Position numbers and translations under genes: made by a program. The notes beneath the pieces are model-generated. The model saw only the letters and a list, made by a program, of their open reading frames with translations, did not search any database and was not told where the DNA came from. A stretch of 64,000 nt of DNA from Nocardia macrotermitis (GTDB lineage Bacteria > Actinomycetota > Actinomycetes > Mycobacteriales > Mycobacteriaceae): contig NZ_WEGK01000006.1 of assembly GCF_009604405.1 (NCBI RefSeq), forward strand, positions 62,001 to 126,000. Reading direction: 5' to 3'. Below, piece after piece: positions 1-9,264 of the stretch (the first letter of the stretch is position 1; every line of letters begins with the position of its first letter).

Positions 1-505
1 GGGCCAGCAGCAGTTCCCCGAACTGACGTACCAGCACCGCCACCACCTGGGTCGATTCGCGGCGGGAGGTCGAGGCCAGGCCCGCCTCGCGCAGGGCGAC
101 GACCTCGCTGCGCACCAGTTCCACCTGGCGTTCCAGGAACTTCAACCGCGCCGGTTCGGGTTCGAGGACCGCGCGGCGGATGTAGTTCACCACCGCCGGG
201 TTCTCCCGCAGCATCTCGCGCACGGCCTCGTCCCGCGCGCCCGCGACCTCGGCCGGGGTGCCGGTATTGGGCACCGAGTGCACGGCCTGATAAAAGTACT
301 CGCTGACCAGCTGATCCACCGCCTCGCGCAGGCCCGCCTTGGTCTTGAAGTGGTGCTGGACCAGCCCGAGCGTCACGCCCGCCTCGGCCGCGACCGCCCG
401 CAGCGACACCCGGGACTCGCCGTACTGCGCGAACAGATCCATCGCGGCATTGCGGATCCGTGCCTTGGCGGTCAGATCCTCGTTGGTCGCGCGTGGGTTC
501 AGCAT
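1..505 (-). CDS. TetR/AcrR family transcriptional regulator (3' end outside window)
   Basis: At least 168 residues are readable from ATG 505-503 before the window edge. An N-terminal helix-turn-helix of TetR type sits at about residues 12-60 (ending in the typical LVQHHFKTKAGL recognition-helix region), followed by a helical ligand domain. It is divergent from the acyl-CoA dehydrogenase gene at 670, with a 164-bp shared control region. TetR regulators next to acyl-CoA dehydrogenases usually repress the neighbour in response to an acyl-CoA, and that role is inferred here. The C-terminus is missing only because the window begins here. Confidence 0.9.
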   Translation of the reverse strand, partial: MLNPRATNEDLTAKARIRNAAMDLFAQYGESRVSLRAVAAEAGVTLGLVQHHFKTKAGLREAVDQLVSEYFYQAVHSVPNTGTPAEVAGARDEAVREMLRENPAVVNYIRRAVLEPEPARLKFLERQVELVRSEVVALREAGLASTSRRESTQVVAVLVRQFGELLLA

Positions 506-581
506 CGGTCCTCAGCTCGTCAGGGTCTGTCGGCGATCTTACGTCGGCGACGGCTCGCTCCGGTGGGGAACGACTGTGCTG

Positions 582-610
582 TTGACCGGCAGACGATACA
601 ACTGTACTGT
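582..610 (+). promoter_or_regulatory. Sigma-70-type promoter for the acyl-CoA dehydrogenase gene
   Basis: TTGACC (582-587) and TACTGT (605-610) are separated by exactly 17 bases, 60 bp before the start codon at 670. The position between a TetR gene and its divergent target makes overlap with a repressor site likely, but I see no clean palindrome. Confidence 0.5.
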
Positions 611-669
611 CACGTGCCGAGAACGACCGGGGTGCCTCACCCCGCGCGCCGGAAAGCAGAGGATCACCG

Positions 670-1830
670 ATGTCCGAACTCTTCCCCGACTACCGTCCCT
701 CCTGGGAGACCGATCAGCATCGCGAACTGCGCAAGCACGCGGCGGAGTTCTTCCGCAAGGAGAGCGTGCCGAATCGTCAGCGCTGGAGCGAACAGCACCA
801 CGTCGATCGCGAGTTCTGGAACAAGGCCGGAGCGGCGGGGCTGCTCGGACTGGATCTGCCGGAGGAATTCGGCGGCGCCGCAGGCGATTTCGGTATGCAG
901 GCGGTCGTGCAGGAGGAACTGGTCTACGCGCACGACAACGGGTTCGGCTTCTCGGTGCACTCGCCGATCGTGTCGCACTACATCCACCAGTACGGCAGCG
1001 CCGAGCAGCGGGAGAGGTGGCTGCCGGGCATCATCTCCGGTGAACTGGTGCTGGCCGTCGCGATGACCGAGCCGGGCACGGGGTCGGACCTGCAAGCCGT
1101 GCGCACCACCGCGATTCGCGATGGCGACCACTACGTCGTCAACGGCTCGAAGACGTTCATCTCCAACGGAACCCACTGCGATCTGGTCGTCATCGTGGCC
1201 AAGACCGATCCGTCCCAGGGGGCCGCGGGCGTCTCGCTGATCGTGGCCGAGACCAAGGATCTGCCCGGTTTCGAACGCGGCCGGGTGCTGGAGAAGATGG
1301 GGCAGCACGCGCAGGACACCCGCGAGCTGTTCTTCTCCGACATGCGGGTGCCGGTCACGAATCTGCTTGGCGCACAAGAGGGTCTGGGCTTCTATCAGCT
1401 GATGGAACAGCTCGCCCGCGAGCGGCTGATCATCGCGACCATCTGTTCCGCGCTGGCCGAGGCCGCGGTGCTGGAGGCGCTGCGGTATTCCCGCGAGCGC
1501 GAGGCGTTCGGCCGCCCGATCGGCAAATTCCAGCACAACGCCTTCGCGCTGGCCGAGGTCAAGACCGAGGCGTTGGCCATCAAAACCCTTGTGGACCATG
1601 CGATCTCGCAGTACATCGCCGGGAAGAACGATCCGGCGACCGCGTCCATGGCCAAGCTGTTCGCCGCCGAGACCTCCGACCGGGTCGTCGACAAGTGTCT
1701 GCAACTCTTCGGCGGTTACGGCTACATGATGGAGTACCCGATCGCCAATATGTACACCGCGTCGCGGGTGAACCGAATCTACGGTGGCACAAGCGAAATC
1801 ATGAAGGAGATCATCTCCCGGGCACTGTGA
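670..1830 (+). CDS. Acyl-CoA dehydrogenase
   Basis: The 386-residue product has the full acyl-CoA dehydrogenase layout: helical N-domain, central beta-domain with the flavin-binding MTEPGTGSDL motif near residue 135, and a C-terminal helical domain. The C-terminal end carries the YGGTSEIM motif, whose Glu fits the catalytic base of long-chain/isovaleryl-type members. It catalyses alpha,beta-dehydrogenation of an acyl-CoA, passing electrons to ETF. An AGAGGAT ribosome site precedes the ATG. It is divergent from a TetR gene and has its own promoter. The substrate cannot be told from sequence alone. Confidence 0.93.
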   Translation: MSELFPDYRPSWETDQHRELRKHAAEFFRKESVPNRQRWSEQHHVDREFWNKAGAAGLLGLDLPEEFGGAAGDFGMQAVVQEELVYAHDNGFGFSVHSPIVSHYIHQYGSAEQRERWLPGIISGELVLAVAMTEPGTGSDLQAVRTTAIRDGDHYVVNGSKTFISNGTHCDLVVIVAKTDPSQGAAGVSLIVAETKDLPGFERGRVLEKMGQHAQDTRELFFSDMRVPVTNLLGAQEGLGFYQLMEQLARERLIIATICSALAEAAVLEALRYSREREAFGRPIGKFQHNAFALAEVKTEALAIKTLVDHAISQYIAGKNDPATASMAKLFAAETSDRVVDKCLQLFGGYGYMMEYPIANMYTASRVNRIYGGTSEIMKEIISRAL

Positions 1831-1850
1831 TCCCGGGGCCGCCGCGGTGC

Positions 1851-3389
1851 TCAGCTCGGCCGGACCGGGCTGCACTCGGCGGGGTCGGCGAGTTCGCCGC
1901 AGGGGGTGCCGCCGTGCGTGCGGATGACGTCCTTGCCCGCGCCGTCGGTGAGGAAGCGCAGGAAGGCCGCGGCCAGTGAGTCGGGCGGCAATTCGCCGTT
2001 GCTGTAGGCGTATTCGACGCCCCAGAAGGCGTAGTCGTGCGCCAGCACCTCGTCGCGGGTGGGTGCGTGTCCGTCGATGGTGACCGCGGTGACGCCCCGA
2101 TATCCGGCGGCCTCCTGGTAGGAGGAGTAGCCGACCGCGCCGGGGATGGCGGCCACGGCCTCGAGCATATCGCCGGTGAGCGGCACCTCGCAGGCGTGCA
2201 CGCCCGGCGGATTGGTGACCTGCAAGGCCCGGCAGGTGTCCTCCGGCAGCGTGACGGACCGGCCGCCGAGCAGCCGCTGCTGGAAGGTCTCGCGGGTGCC
2301 GGATCCGAAGGCGCGGTTGACAAGTCGCACCGGCAGGTCGGGGCCGCCGAGGGTTTTCCAGTTGGTGATCCGGCCCTCGAACAGATCCTGGATCTGCCGG
2401 GTGCTCAGATCCCGCACGACCGGATCGCTGTGCACGATCACCGAGAACACCGCCATGGCCAGCGGGCGCTGGCGCAGATCGGGATAGCCGACGCTCTTGG
2501 GGCCGTCGGTGATGGCCAGCAGGTCGGGATTGCCGTGCCCCTGCTTGTCGACGGTGGCCAGGCCGCGCTCACTGCCCTCGAAGGCGTAGGCGAAATTCGC
2601 TGCGGGACAGGTCTTCCGGTACTCGGTGGCGGCGTCGCGGATCACCGGTTCGAACGCCGAGGACCCGACCAGGGTGAGTTGACCCGGCACACAGCCCTGC
2701 ACCGGCGGATTGCTCCCGAACAGGGCGATGCCGAACTGCACGACGATCACGATCACCAGAAATCCGATGAACGCCAACATGTTTCGTGTCAGTCCGGTGC
2801 GGCTCTGGGTGGTGCGGACGCGGCCGCCCTTGAGTTTGCCGTGCAGGGTGGGTTCGGGGTAGTCGCCCGCGGTGGCGCCGCGCGCGAGAATGGCGAGGAT
2901 CTTGTAGTGGTCCCGCCGGTTCATCGGGACCTTCGGTAGATCGATGATGCCGATATCGTGTGTTTCGTCCGCGCGCGCCGCGATTCCCCGGCCCGGTTCG
3001 AGATAGTCGCCCAGGACGGTGTCGCTCAACTCGGTGACCGCCATTCCGGCGACCCGGCGATTCGGGAAATGCAGATGCAGACCGGTGTCGTCGGGCATCG
3101 CGTAATCGTCGGAGTCGATACTCGTGACGCCGTCGTTCTCCACGCGAATCAGCACGATCGACAGGTCTTGCAGATTCTTGTCCGCGGCATTGCCGCCGGG
3201 CTGCAATTGTTCCAGCACGCCGGGAAATACCGACTCGATCTCGCCGGTCACCGGGGTGTCCATCTGCACGCGATAGCCCAGGCGTTTACGCCGGATGACC
3301 ACGAATTCCCAGAGGAACGCGACCAGTGATACGACGAGCGCGATGACCGGTAGGCCGATCTGCACCAGATAGCTGTCCATTCGGATCAA
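1851..3389 (-). CDS. Membrane-anchored PstS-like substrate-binding domain protein
   Basis: 512 residues. One membrane helix lies near residues 7-31 and a second near 208-228. The C-terminal half (about 238-505) is a PstS-like phosphate-binding fold, recognisable by the TLVGSSAFEP start, the ITDGP segment and the FGSGTRETF ligand-loop motif. It lacks the signal peptide and lipobox of a classical PstS and there are no pst permease genes nearby, so it is probably an anchored extracellular sensor or scavenger of an anion rather than part of a transporter. The segment between the helices (about 32-207) has no fold I recognise. Its 3' end faces the acyl-CoA dehydrogenase gene with a 20-bp gap. Confidence 0.75.
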   Translation of the reverse strand: MIRMDSYLVQIGLPVIALVVSLVAFLWEFVVIRRKRLGYRVQMDTPVTGEIESVFPGVLEQLQPGGNAADKNLQDLSIVLIRVENDGVTSIDSDDYAMPDDTGLHLHFPNRRVAGMAVTELSDTVLGDYLEPGRGIAARADETHDIGIIDLPKVPMNRRDHYKILAILARGATAGDYPEPTLHGKLKGGRVRTTQSRTGLTRNMLAFIGFLVIVIVVQFGIALFGSNPPVQGCVPGQLTLVGSSAFEPVIRDAATEYRKTCPAANFAYAFEGSERGLATVDKQGHGNPDLLAITDGPKSVGYPDLRQRPLAMAVFSVIVHSDPVVRDLSTRQIQDLFEGRITNWKTLGGPDLPVRLVNRAFGSGTRETFQQRLLGGRSVTLPEDTCRALQVTNPPGVHACEVPLTGDMLEAVAAIPGAVGYSSYQEAAGYRGVTAVTIDGHAPTRDEVLAHDYAFWGVEYAYSNGELPPDSLAAAFLRFLTDGAGKDVIRTHGGTPCGELADPAECSPVRPS

Positions 3390-3548
3390 TCCCCCGAATA
3401 TCTCGATGTCCAGCCATCTTCGTCGCTGCTACTCGCGGATTCATCCTCGGATCGAAGTGTTGGGCAACAGTTCACCGTTCGGATGAATCGGGCGAATGGT
3501 TCGCGCTGTTGTGTGGATCGGGCGTGGGAGCAGGTCGGTGGGTGCCGA

Positions 3549-4043
3549 TTATGTTGTGTGGCAGTGGGATTCGAGGTCCAGGAGGGTGCGCTTGTGCTCC
3601 AGGCCACCCGCGTAGCCGGTGAGCGCGCCGTTCGCGCCGACGACCCGATGACACGGCCGCACGATCAGCAGCGGGTTCGCGCCGATGGCCGTACCCACCG
3701 CTCGCACCGCCGCGCGGGGCGCGCCGATTCGTTCGGTGATCCGGCCGTAGCTCACGGTCGTGCCGTAGGGGATCTCGTCCAGTGCGTGCCATACCCGGCG
3801 TTGGAAATCCGTTCCGCGGCTGGTGTATTCGAGGTCGAAGCCGGTTCGTTCGCCTGTGAAGTAGGCGTTCAGCTGAGCGATCACCTCGGCGAACGCCTCG
3901 GGTGCCGCGGTCCGTTCGCCCACGGCCGGTGGTTGCTTTCCGCCGCTCATGGACACCGAGTCGAGCATCAGGCCGTCCGGGCCGAGTTCGCCGGTCAGCA
4001 GCAGTTCGCCGACCGGGCTGTGGATTGTCGCGTAGACCGCCAT
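3549..4043 (-). CDS. ogt: Methylated-DNA--protein-cysteine S-methyltransferase
   Basis: 164 residues. The active-site signature PCHRVVG (cysteine acceptor) lies near residue 130, preceded by the DNA-binding helix region (GTTVSYGRITERIG). It transfers alkyl groups from O6-alkylguanine to its own cysteine, a suicide DNA repair reaction. The ATG at 4043 is chosen because GAGAGG lies 7 bases upstream and the family N-terminus (short beta strands, SPVGELLL) begins there; the frame stays open upstream without family sequence. No Ada-type regulatory domain is attached. Confidence 0.95.
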   Translation of the reverse strand: MAVYATIHSPVGELLLTGELGPDGLMLDSVSMSGGKQPPAVGERTAAPEAFAEVIAQLNAYFTGERTGFDLEYTSRGTDFQRRVWHALDEIPYGTTVSYGRITERIGAPRAAVRAVGTAIGANPLLIVRPCHRVVGANGALTGYAGGLEHKRTLLDLESHCHTT

Positions 4044-4199
4044 CGCGATTCCTCTCACTCGTCGTCTCGCTACCGACTCTGCCCGAGTCGCACCGCCGAT
4101 ACCAGCGGTAATCGGACATGGCATTCGGTGGTGATTCGACACCGAGTTGCCTGGTCAAGGCCATGTGCACGCGGAAATCGGACGGCCGACGGGATCGAA

Positions 4200-4715
4200 T
4201 CAGTCGATGGTCGTGCGTCCGGGGCGGATATCGATATCGCTCTTGGCCAGCAGAGTGGCGAGCTGTCGCCACCGGCGCTGCCGATGCCGGAACATGAGGT
4301 GGACGAACACCCGGACGCCGAATCCGGGCAGGCCGTCCTGCACCTCGACCTCATCGGTGTAGCGGCAACGGTTTTCGTCGATCGGCTCGAAGGTCAGCCG
4401 GTGATTCCAGACCCGGACCGGCCCGCCCCACTCGTTGGTGTAGATCTCCCGATCGGTCAGCCGCACGAGTCGCAGATGATGTCGCCACGCGGGGATCACA
4501 CCGAACCACCAGATCCGTGCTGCCCCTTCGACTCCCGGCTCGACCCGATCCGGGATGTCCAGCCGGGGCGCCGAAATGATCGGGGCGACAACGAAAGCGA
4601 ACAGCTCCGGTGTGCGGGCCAGTGCGCATGCCACCTCGGGGCACAGTGGCAGCTCGGCACTTAGGGTTACCTTACTAATGGTGTCATGATGGCTGTTGTC
4701 GCCTGCGGTCCGCAA
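4200..4715 (-). CDS. SRPBCC-fold (START/Bet v1-like) protein
   Basis: About 171 residues with the polyketide cyclase/dehydrase-like pattern: an N-terminal beta strand, then beta strands ending in ENRCRYTDEVEV, and a long C-terminal helix. It follows the NYN gene by 15 bp, so the two are probably cotranscribed. The start is unclear. The only conventional codon in frame is TTG at 4715, without a ribosome site. The family-like N-terminus begins at ATT AGT AAG (4679), which would match a normal M-S-K start if ATT were ATG. No ligand can be inferred. Confidence 0.7.
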   Translation of the reverse strand: MRTAGDNSHHDTISKVTLSAELPLCPEVACALARTPELFAFVVAPIISAPRLDIPDRVEPGVEGAARIWWFGVIPAWRHHLRLVRLTDREIYTNEWGGPVRVWNHRLTFEPIDENRCRYTDEVEVQDGLPGFGVRVFVHLMFRHRQRRWRQLATLLAKSDIDIRPGRTTID

Positions 4716-4730
4716 GGGATTCGTGCTCGG

Positions 4731-5123
4731 CTACGGGTTTCGGGCCGAATCGATCCGGTCCAGGAGCCAGCGGGGGCCGGTTGTGCGTGCGCCGAGGGCT
4801 TCGACTCGGGTGCGTAGGCCGCGGTCGGCGGTGACGACCAGAACCTGGGTGCGATCGTCGCGTTCGGCCGTGACCGCGACGATGGTGTCGTCGCCCGAAC
4901 CTGCGGCTCGCACCACGCGCAGGTTGCGGAATGTGTTGTCGTCCACGGCTTTCGCGGCACCTTCCAGGACGACGACCACCTCGCATGGAAGTTGTGCTCG
5001 GAGAGCCGCTACTCCCGTCAGTAGCCGGTGGGCCGCGCCCGCGCGGTCACGCCACCAGCCGTCGGGGCGCGAACCGACCACATTGGCCGCATCCACCACG
5101 AGCATCCGCACGGAATCGTCCAT
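4731..5123 (-). CDS. NYN domain protein (PIN-like RNase fold)
   Basis: 130 residues. The first strand carries LVVDAANVVG, with the acidic DxxN signature of NYN/PIN-like nucleases. Further acidic residues lie at GSGDDTIVAV and VVTADRGLR, matching the metal-binding positions of the YacP-like NYN group, so it is likely a small metal-dependent RNase. ATG 5123 follows a GGGA site. It is divergent from the PPOX gene (57 bp) and precedes the SRPBCC gene. Confidence 0.8.
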   Translation of the reverse strand: MDDSVRMLVVDAANVVGSRPDGWWRDRAGAAHRLLTGVAALRAQLPCEVVVVLEGAAKAVDDNTFRNLRVVRAAGSGDDTIVAVTAERDDRTQVLVVTADRGLRTRVEALGARTTGPRWLLDRIDSARNP

Positions 5124-5180
5124 CACGTCCCAAGTCTCCACCACGGGCAGATGAGAGGTCGGGTTCCGTAGACTGCGGAC

Positions 5181-5624
5181 GTGACCGATCTCGCGGATTT
5201 CGCCCGGCTGATCGCCGGTGATCATGGGCTCTGCGTCGTGTCGACCGCGCGGGCGGACGGCACGATCCACTCCTCGCTCGTCAACGCCGGTGTGCTGAAA
5301 CATCCGCTGACCGGCGAGGGTGTGGTGGGAATGGTGTTGCGTGGGGGCACCCGCAAGATGGCGAATCTGCGGGCCCGGCCGCGGATGACGGCCGTGGTGC
5401 GCGTCGGCTGGGAGTGGGCCGCGGCCGAGGGGCCGGTGTGGATCGCCGGGCCCGATGATCCGGTTTCGGGGATCGATGCCGAACGGCTGCGTCTGCTGTT
5501 GCGTGCGGTGTTCACCGCTGCCGGTGGTACGCACGAGGATTGGGACGAGTACGACCGGGTGATGGCGCAGGAGCGGCGTGCGGTCGTGCTCATCGAGCCT
5601 GACCGGGTGTACGCCAACGGCTGA
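5181..5624 (+). CDS. F420-type PPOX-family oxidoreductase
   Basis: 147 residues in the split beta-barrel pyridoxamine-phosphate-oxidase fold, beginning with the typical helix and VVSTARADGTIHSSLV strand pair and continuing through KMANLRARPRM. Actinobacterial members of this short group use F420 or flavin. GTG start at 5181. It stands alone, divergent from the NYN gene and convergent with the MBL hydrolase (13 bp between stops). The exact substrate is not predictable. Confidence 0.85.
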   Translation: MTDLADFARLIAGDHGLCVVSTARADGTIHSSLVNAGVLKHPLTGEGVVGMVLRGGTRKMANLRARPRMTAVVRVGWEWAAAEGPVWIAGPDDPVSGIDAERLRLLLRAVFTAAGGTHEDWDEYDRVMAQERRAVVLIEPDRVYANG

Positions 5625-5637
5625 GTTCGTACTCGGG

Positions 5638-6558
5638 TCAGCGCAGCCCGTCGTGGGGATCGGTGGGCTCCCACGCGACCGGCAGGACCACATCCACGTC
5701 ATCCCGCTGTGCCAGCGGCAGCAGCAGGTCCATCGTCGCGTCGAAGTTGTCCGCGAAGTACGGCAGTGGGCGTAGCGGCTGGTCCAAGCCGCGGAAGAAA
5801 TCGTCCCAGTGCACCAGGACGACGCGGCGCGCGCCGACCGTGCCGGCGACATCGTCCCAATAGCGGTGCACGAACTCGCGGGACTGCCTGCCCAGGCCGC
5901 CGATACCCAGATAGACGACCTCGGCGCGTCGCCCGTCCAACATCCCCGGACGATGATTCGCACTGGCGTGCAACAGGATTCGGCCGACCGGATGCTCGAT
6001 GAGTACGGAATAGGCGGCACCGGTCTTCCACGCGCCGGTCCGCGCCGGGGGCACCAGCGGGCGCGTCACGACGCCGGGATACCGATCACCCGGACTGTGC
6101 ACCGAATCCAGAAACGTCAGCGTGAACCGCCCGTACTCGAGCGCATCCCCATCACCCACCACCCGCAGCGACGCCTCGGCGAGCCCGAGCCCACGCCCGA
6201 TATTCGCGGTGGACTCCGAACCCACCAGTTCGGCCCCGGTCTGCGCACACCACACCGGCGCGTCGAGGGCATGGTCGTAATGCGAATGCGCACAGAACAC
6301 CGCGGCCAGCGAACGCACCCCCAATCGCTCGATCGCCGCGCGCACCAGCCCCGCGTCCGGCGCGATCCGACCGAGCCCGACGCGGAGAAGCCCGGGGCGA
6401 GTGACGAATCCGTCGCACAGCAGCGTCGTCGTACCGTCCGACAGCAGCAGCGAACTGGTCCCCAGGAAGTGCGCCGTCAACCCGCCGGACGCGGTGCCGG
6501 ACCGCTGCCGGTAGGTGAGGTAGGGCTCGAGATCGGGCCGGCCGAGAGGATTGCGCAC
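5638..6558 (-). CDS. MBL-fold metallo-hydrolase
   Basis: 306 residues. The metallo-beta-lactamase signature HSHYDHALD (HxHxDH) lies in the first third. Later metal-ligand regions are LLHASANH and VLVHWDD. The overall arrangement resembles UlaG/RomA-like lactonase-type MBL proteins. GTG 6558 is preferred because AGGA lies 8 bases upstream; another in-frame GTG lies 15 bases further upstream. It is downstream of the TPR gene (58 bp) on the same strand. Confidence 0.82.
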   Translation of the reverse strand: MRNPLGRPDLEPYLTYRQRSGTASGGLTAHFLGTSSLLLSDGTTTLLCDGFVTRPGLLRVGLGRIAPDAGLVRAAIERLGVRSLAAVFCAHSHYDHALDAPVWCAQTGAELVGSESTANIGRGLGLAEASLRVVGDGDALEYGRFTLTFLDSVHSPGDRYPGVVTRPLVPPARTGAWKTGAAYSVLIEHPVGRILLHASANHRPGMLDGRRAEVVYLGIGGLGRQSREFVHRYWDDVAGTVGARRVVLVHWDDFFRGLDQPLRPLPYFADNFDATMDLLLPLAQRDDVDVVLPVAWEPTDPHDGLR

Positions 6559-6616
6559 GTGGTCATCCTGCACCCGTTCGGCGGGATGGTGTGCGATCGG
6601 GTGGCCGCGTGGTGTG

Positions 6617-9103
6617 TCACCAGGTCGGTAGATCGGGTGGGCGATCGAAACCGCCGTAGCGTTCGTCGGCGGCGCGGATGTAGCGGTGCAGCGCGATCGT
6701 GCCGTCGGGCATCCGCAGCAGCGGCGGGGGCCGCACGGGCAATGTGGCTCCGGCGACGATCGCACGGACCGCATCGGACGGGCGGCCGGCCGTCTCGGAC
6801 ACTGCTTGCGGCTCCGGATCCGGTTGGGCAGAAAGTGTTTCCAGGATCAGCACCGCGAGTTCGGTGGTCGTCGAATCCGGTGGCGGGCCGCCGGGCACGC
6901 CGACATTGAGCAGTACCTCGATCAGTTCCGCCATCAGTGCCGCGTCCGCGAGCCTGTCCACCCAGTCGAACAGCAGGGCCTGGAGCGTGGAATACAGTGC
7001 GGCGGTGCCGATCCGGCCCGCCGCGTCCGCTAGTTGCACGCGGCGCGACTCCAGGTACAGCATGGCCGGAAGCGCCAGATCCAGGGCCGGTCGCAGCGGG
7101 CCGTCCGGTCGCATGAGGGTCGTCTCGGCCGCCAGGATGTCGATGAACGCGACGTCGATCGTCGTGCCCAGTGTCACATTCAGTTCGCGGGCCCGCGCCA
7201 GATGTCGCAGCGCGAGTTCGTAGTTGCCGCAGGTGCGGTGCGCGATCCCGATATTGCGGTGGCAGGCCGTGGTGTTCGCGCGGAACGCCGGATCGGACTC
7301 GAAGTGGGACAGTGAGGATTCGAGCAGGGCCAGCCCCTCGGAGGTGTGGCCCTGCATGAGGATCGCGACGCCGAGGTTCTGTCGGCAGGCGGCGGCGCGA
7401 TCCGGGAAACCGGTGCGCTCCAGATCGGCCGCGGCGTGGCGGAACGCGGCCGCGGCGTCGGCGTAATTGGCCTTCTTCATGTGGACCCCGCCCAGATTCG
7501 CCTGTGCCTGAGCGAGATCCGCGGTTCGGCCGATCTCGGTGAATATCGCGATCGAACGGTGGAAGGACGCGATCGCGCGGTCCAGTCGGCCGGTCTGCAT
7601 GAACAGCAGGCCGAGGTGGTGTTCGGTGGCCGCCTCATGGGTGTGGGTGCCGAAGGACCGTTGTGCGACAAGGGCTTCGGTGAGTGCCTGCTCCGCCTCG
7701 TCGTAGCGGCCGAGCTGTTGCAGGCAGGCGCCCTCGGTGGCGCGGCAGGCCGCCGCCAGCGGCCACGATCCGATGCGTTCGAGTTCCAGTCGTGCTGCGG
7801 CGGATTCTCTTGCAGCACTGTCATATTCGCCCATATGCAGCAGTGCGGCGGCGCGGTTCGACCGGCAGTGGGCATGGAATTCGGGATCGTCGCAGCGCGC
7901 GGCGAGCGGCAGGGTGATGGTCGCCAGTTCCAGGGCCTCGGCGTATCCGCCGCGCTGTAGTGCCGCGGAGCCGAGATGATGTAGTGCATGGGCGAGCAGT
8001 TTGTGTTCGTCGGCGGCCCGGAACAGATCGCGGCACTGCCGGAGGGTCCGCTCGGCGATACCGTCCGGATCGCCCTGCGAGAGACGTAATGTGGCCAATT
8101 CCATGTCGCAGCGGGCGATCTGGATCTCGTTCTCGGTCGTGAGATGACAGTCCCGTGCCCGGACGAAGGCCGCGCGGGCCTCGTCGTATCTCCCCAGGTT
8201 CTGTGCCATCGATCCCTGGACGATGGCCATGTCGGCGGTGATACCGGGCTCACCGGCCGCGGCGAATTCGTCGGTCGAGAGTCCGAATTCTCTTGTCGCC
8301 GCGTCGATTCGACCGATTTCGAGCAGCAGCATGCCGATCCGCCGATGGCAGTCACCCGCCTGGAGATGATCCTCGAGCGCACGATGGACAGCCGCCGCGG
8401 CGCGGAATTCCTCGATCGCCTCGGCCGTTCTGCCCAGTTCGGCGAGTATCTCGGCCAGCGTCCGGCCGCACTCGGCGAGCGCCTGCCGCGATTCGGCCGC
8501 GTCGGTCTGCCGGTACAGCCGCGTCGCGGCGAGATACTGTTCGCACGCCGCGGCCGCGTCCTCGTCCGCCAGCGCCATATCGCCGGCCGCGTGATGACAT
8601 TCGGCTGCCTCGGAAAGGTTTTCGGCGGCAATGAATTTCGCCGCGGCCTCGGACATGGTCCGGTATCCGGACCGGACCTCGCCGGTGTCGGCCAGAGCGA
8701 GGGCGAGTTCGCTCGTGCACTGGGCCTCGTCGCCGAGGCATTCCAAGGTGTGATAGCCCCGAATCGCTTGTTGCAGATACGGAATCGACTTCTCGGTCCG
8801 ACCCGACATATCGAGGGCGTTCGCCGCGAAATGGGCGCAGTCGGTACACAATTCGGAGTCTTCGTCCAACAATCCGATCGCCTCGACGAAGGCTTCCGCC
8901 GCTGCGGCCGGGTCCTCGGCCTGTAAGTGGGCCAAGCCGATCCAGTACAGACACAGAGCGGTGTCGTCATCGAGTTCATTTGCAGTACAAAGCATCCTGG
9001 CCTGGTCGAGCAAATCGATCGCGCGCGTCGTATGCTCCTGCTGGAGCGCCTCCACTCCGGCCTGGAAGAGCGTCTCGGCGATCTCGATATCCTCCGCGCC
9101 CAT
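6617..9103 (-). CDS. Large tetratricopeptide-repeat protein
   Basis: 828 residues built almost entirely of TPR-type helical pairs (repeated patterns such as A-x-x-x-LG-x-A-x-x-L and GRYDEAEQAL) from about residue 10 to 700. A shorter C-terminal region of about 120 residues follows, with the motif DGTIALHRYIRAADERYGGF near the end. There is no signal peptide or membrane helix, so it is a cytoplasmic scaffold. ATG 9103 has GAAAGG upstream; the open frame extends 26 codons further without a ribosome site. It lies just beyond the kinase/CHAT cassette. TPR proteins are frequent partners of kinases and CHAT proteases, so membership is possible but unproven. Confidence 0.88.
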   Translation of the reverse strand: MGAEDIEIAETLFQAGVEALQQEHTTRAIDLLDQARMLCTANELDDDTALCLYWIGLAHLQAEDPAAAAEAFVEAIGLLDEDSELCTDCAHFAANALDMSGRTEKSIPYLQQAIRGYHTLECLGDEAQCTSELALALADTGEVRSGYRTMSEAAAKFIAAENLSEAAECHHAAGDMALADEDAAAACEQYLAATRLYRQTDAAESRQALAECGRTLAEILAELGRTAEAIEEFRAAAAVHRALEDHLQAGDCHRRIGMLLLEIGRIDAATREFGLSTDEFAAAGEPGITADMAIVQGSMAQNLGRYDEARAAFVRARDCHLTTENEIQIARCDMELATLRLSQGDPDGIAERTLRQCRDLFRAADEHKLLAHALHHLGSAALQRGGYAEALELATITLPLAARCDDPEFHAHCRSNRAAALLHMGEYDSAARESAAARLELERIGSWPLAAACRATEGACLQQLGRYDEAEQALTEALVAQRSFGTHTHEAATEHHLGLLFMQTGRLDRAIASFHRSIAIFTEIGRTADLAQAQANLGGVHMKKANYADAAAAFRHAAADLERTGFPDRAAACRQNLGVAILMQGHTSEGLALLESSLSHFESDPAFRANTTACHRNIGIAHRTCGNYELALRHLARARELNVTLGTTIDVAFIDILAAETTLMRPDGPLRPALDLALPAMLYLESRRVQLADAAGRIGTAALYSTLQALLFDWVDRLADAALMAELIEVLLNVGVPGGPPPDSTTTELAVLILETLSAQPDPEPQAVSETAGRPSDAVRAIVAGATLPVRPPPLLRMPDGTIALHRYIRAADERYGGFDRPPDLPTW

Positions 9104-9264
9104 CGCGTGACCTTTCGAATGTCCTGCGTGTGAATGATTTCCGTGGGCGCGCTGCGGTGCTAATTTTTGATCCGTCCCCACGGAATTATTCGGTTGTCAA
9201 GGGATTCAACGGAATTCAGGGTGGCCGAAAAGTATTCGGCTGCTCCGAGACTGGAGTATTCGAT

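Noticed and set aside
3438..3489. Inverted repeat GATTCATCC / GGATGAATC upstream of the PstS-like gene
   Set aside because: Arms of 9 bp separated by 34 bases with no supporting second copy; it could be an operator but chance is as likely.
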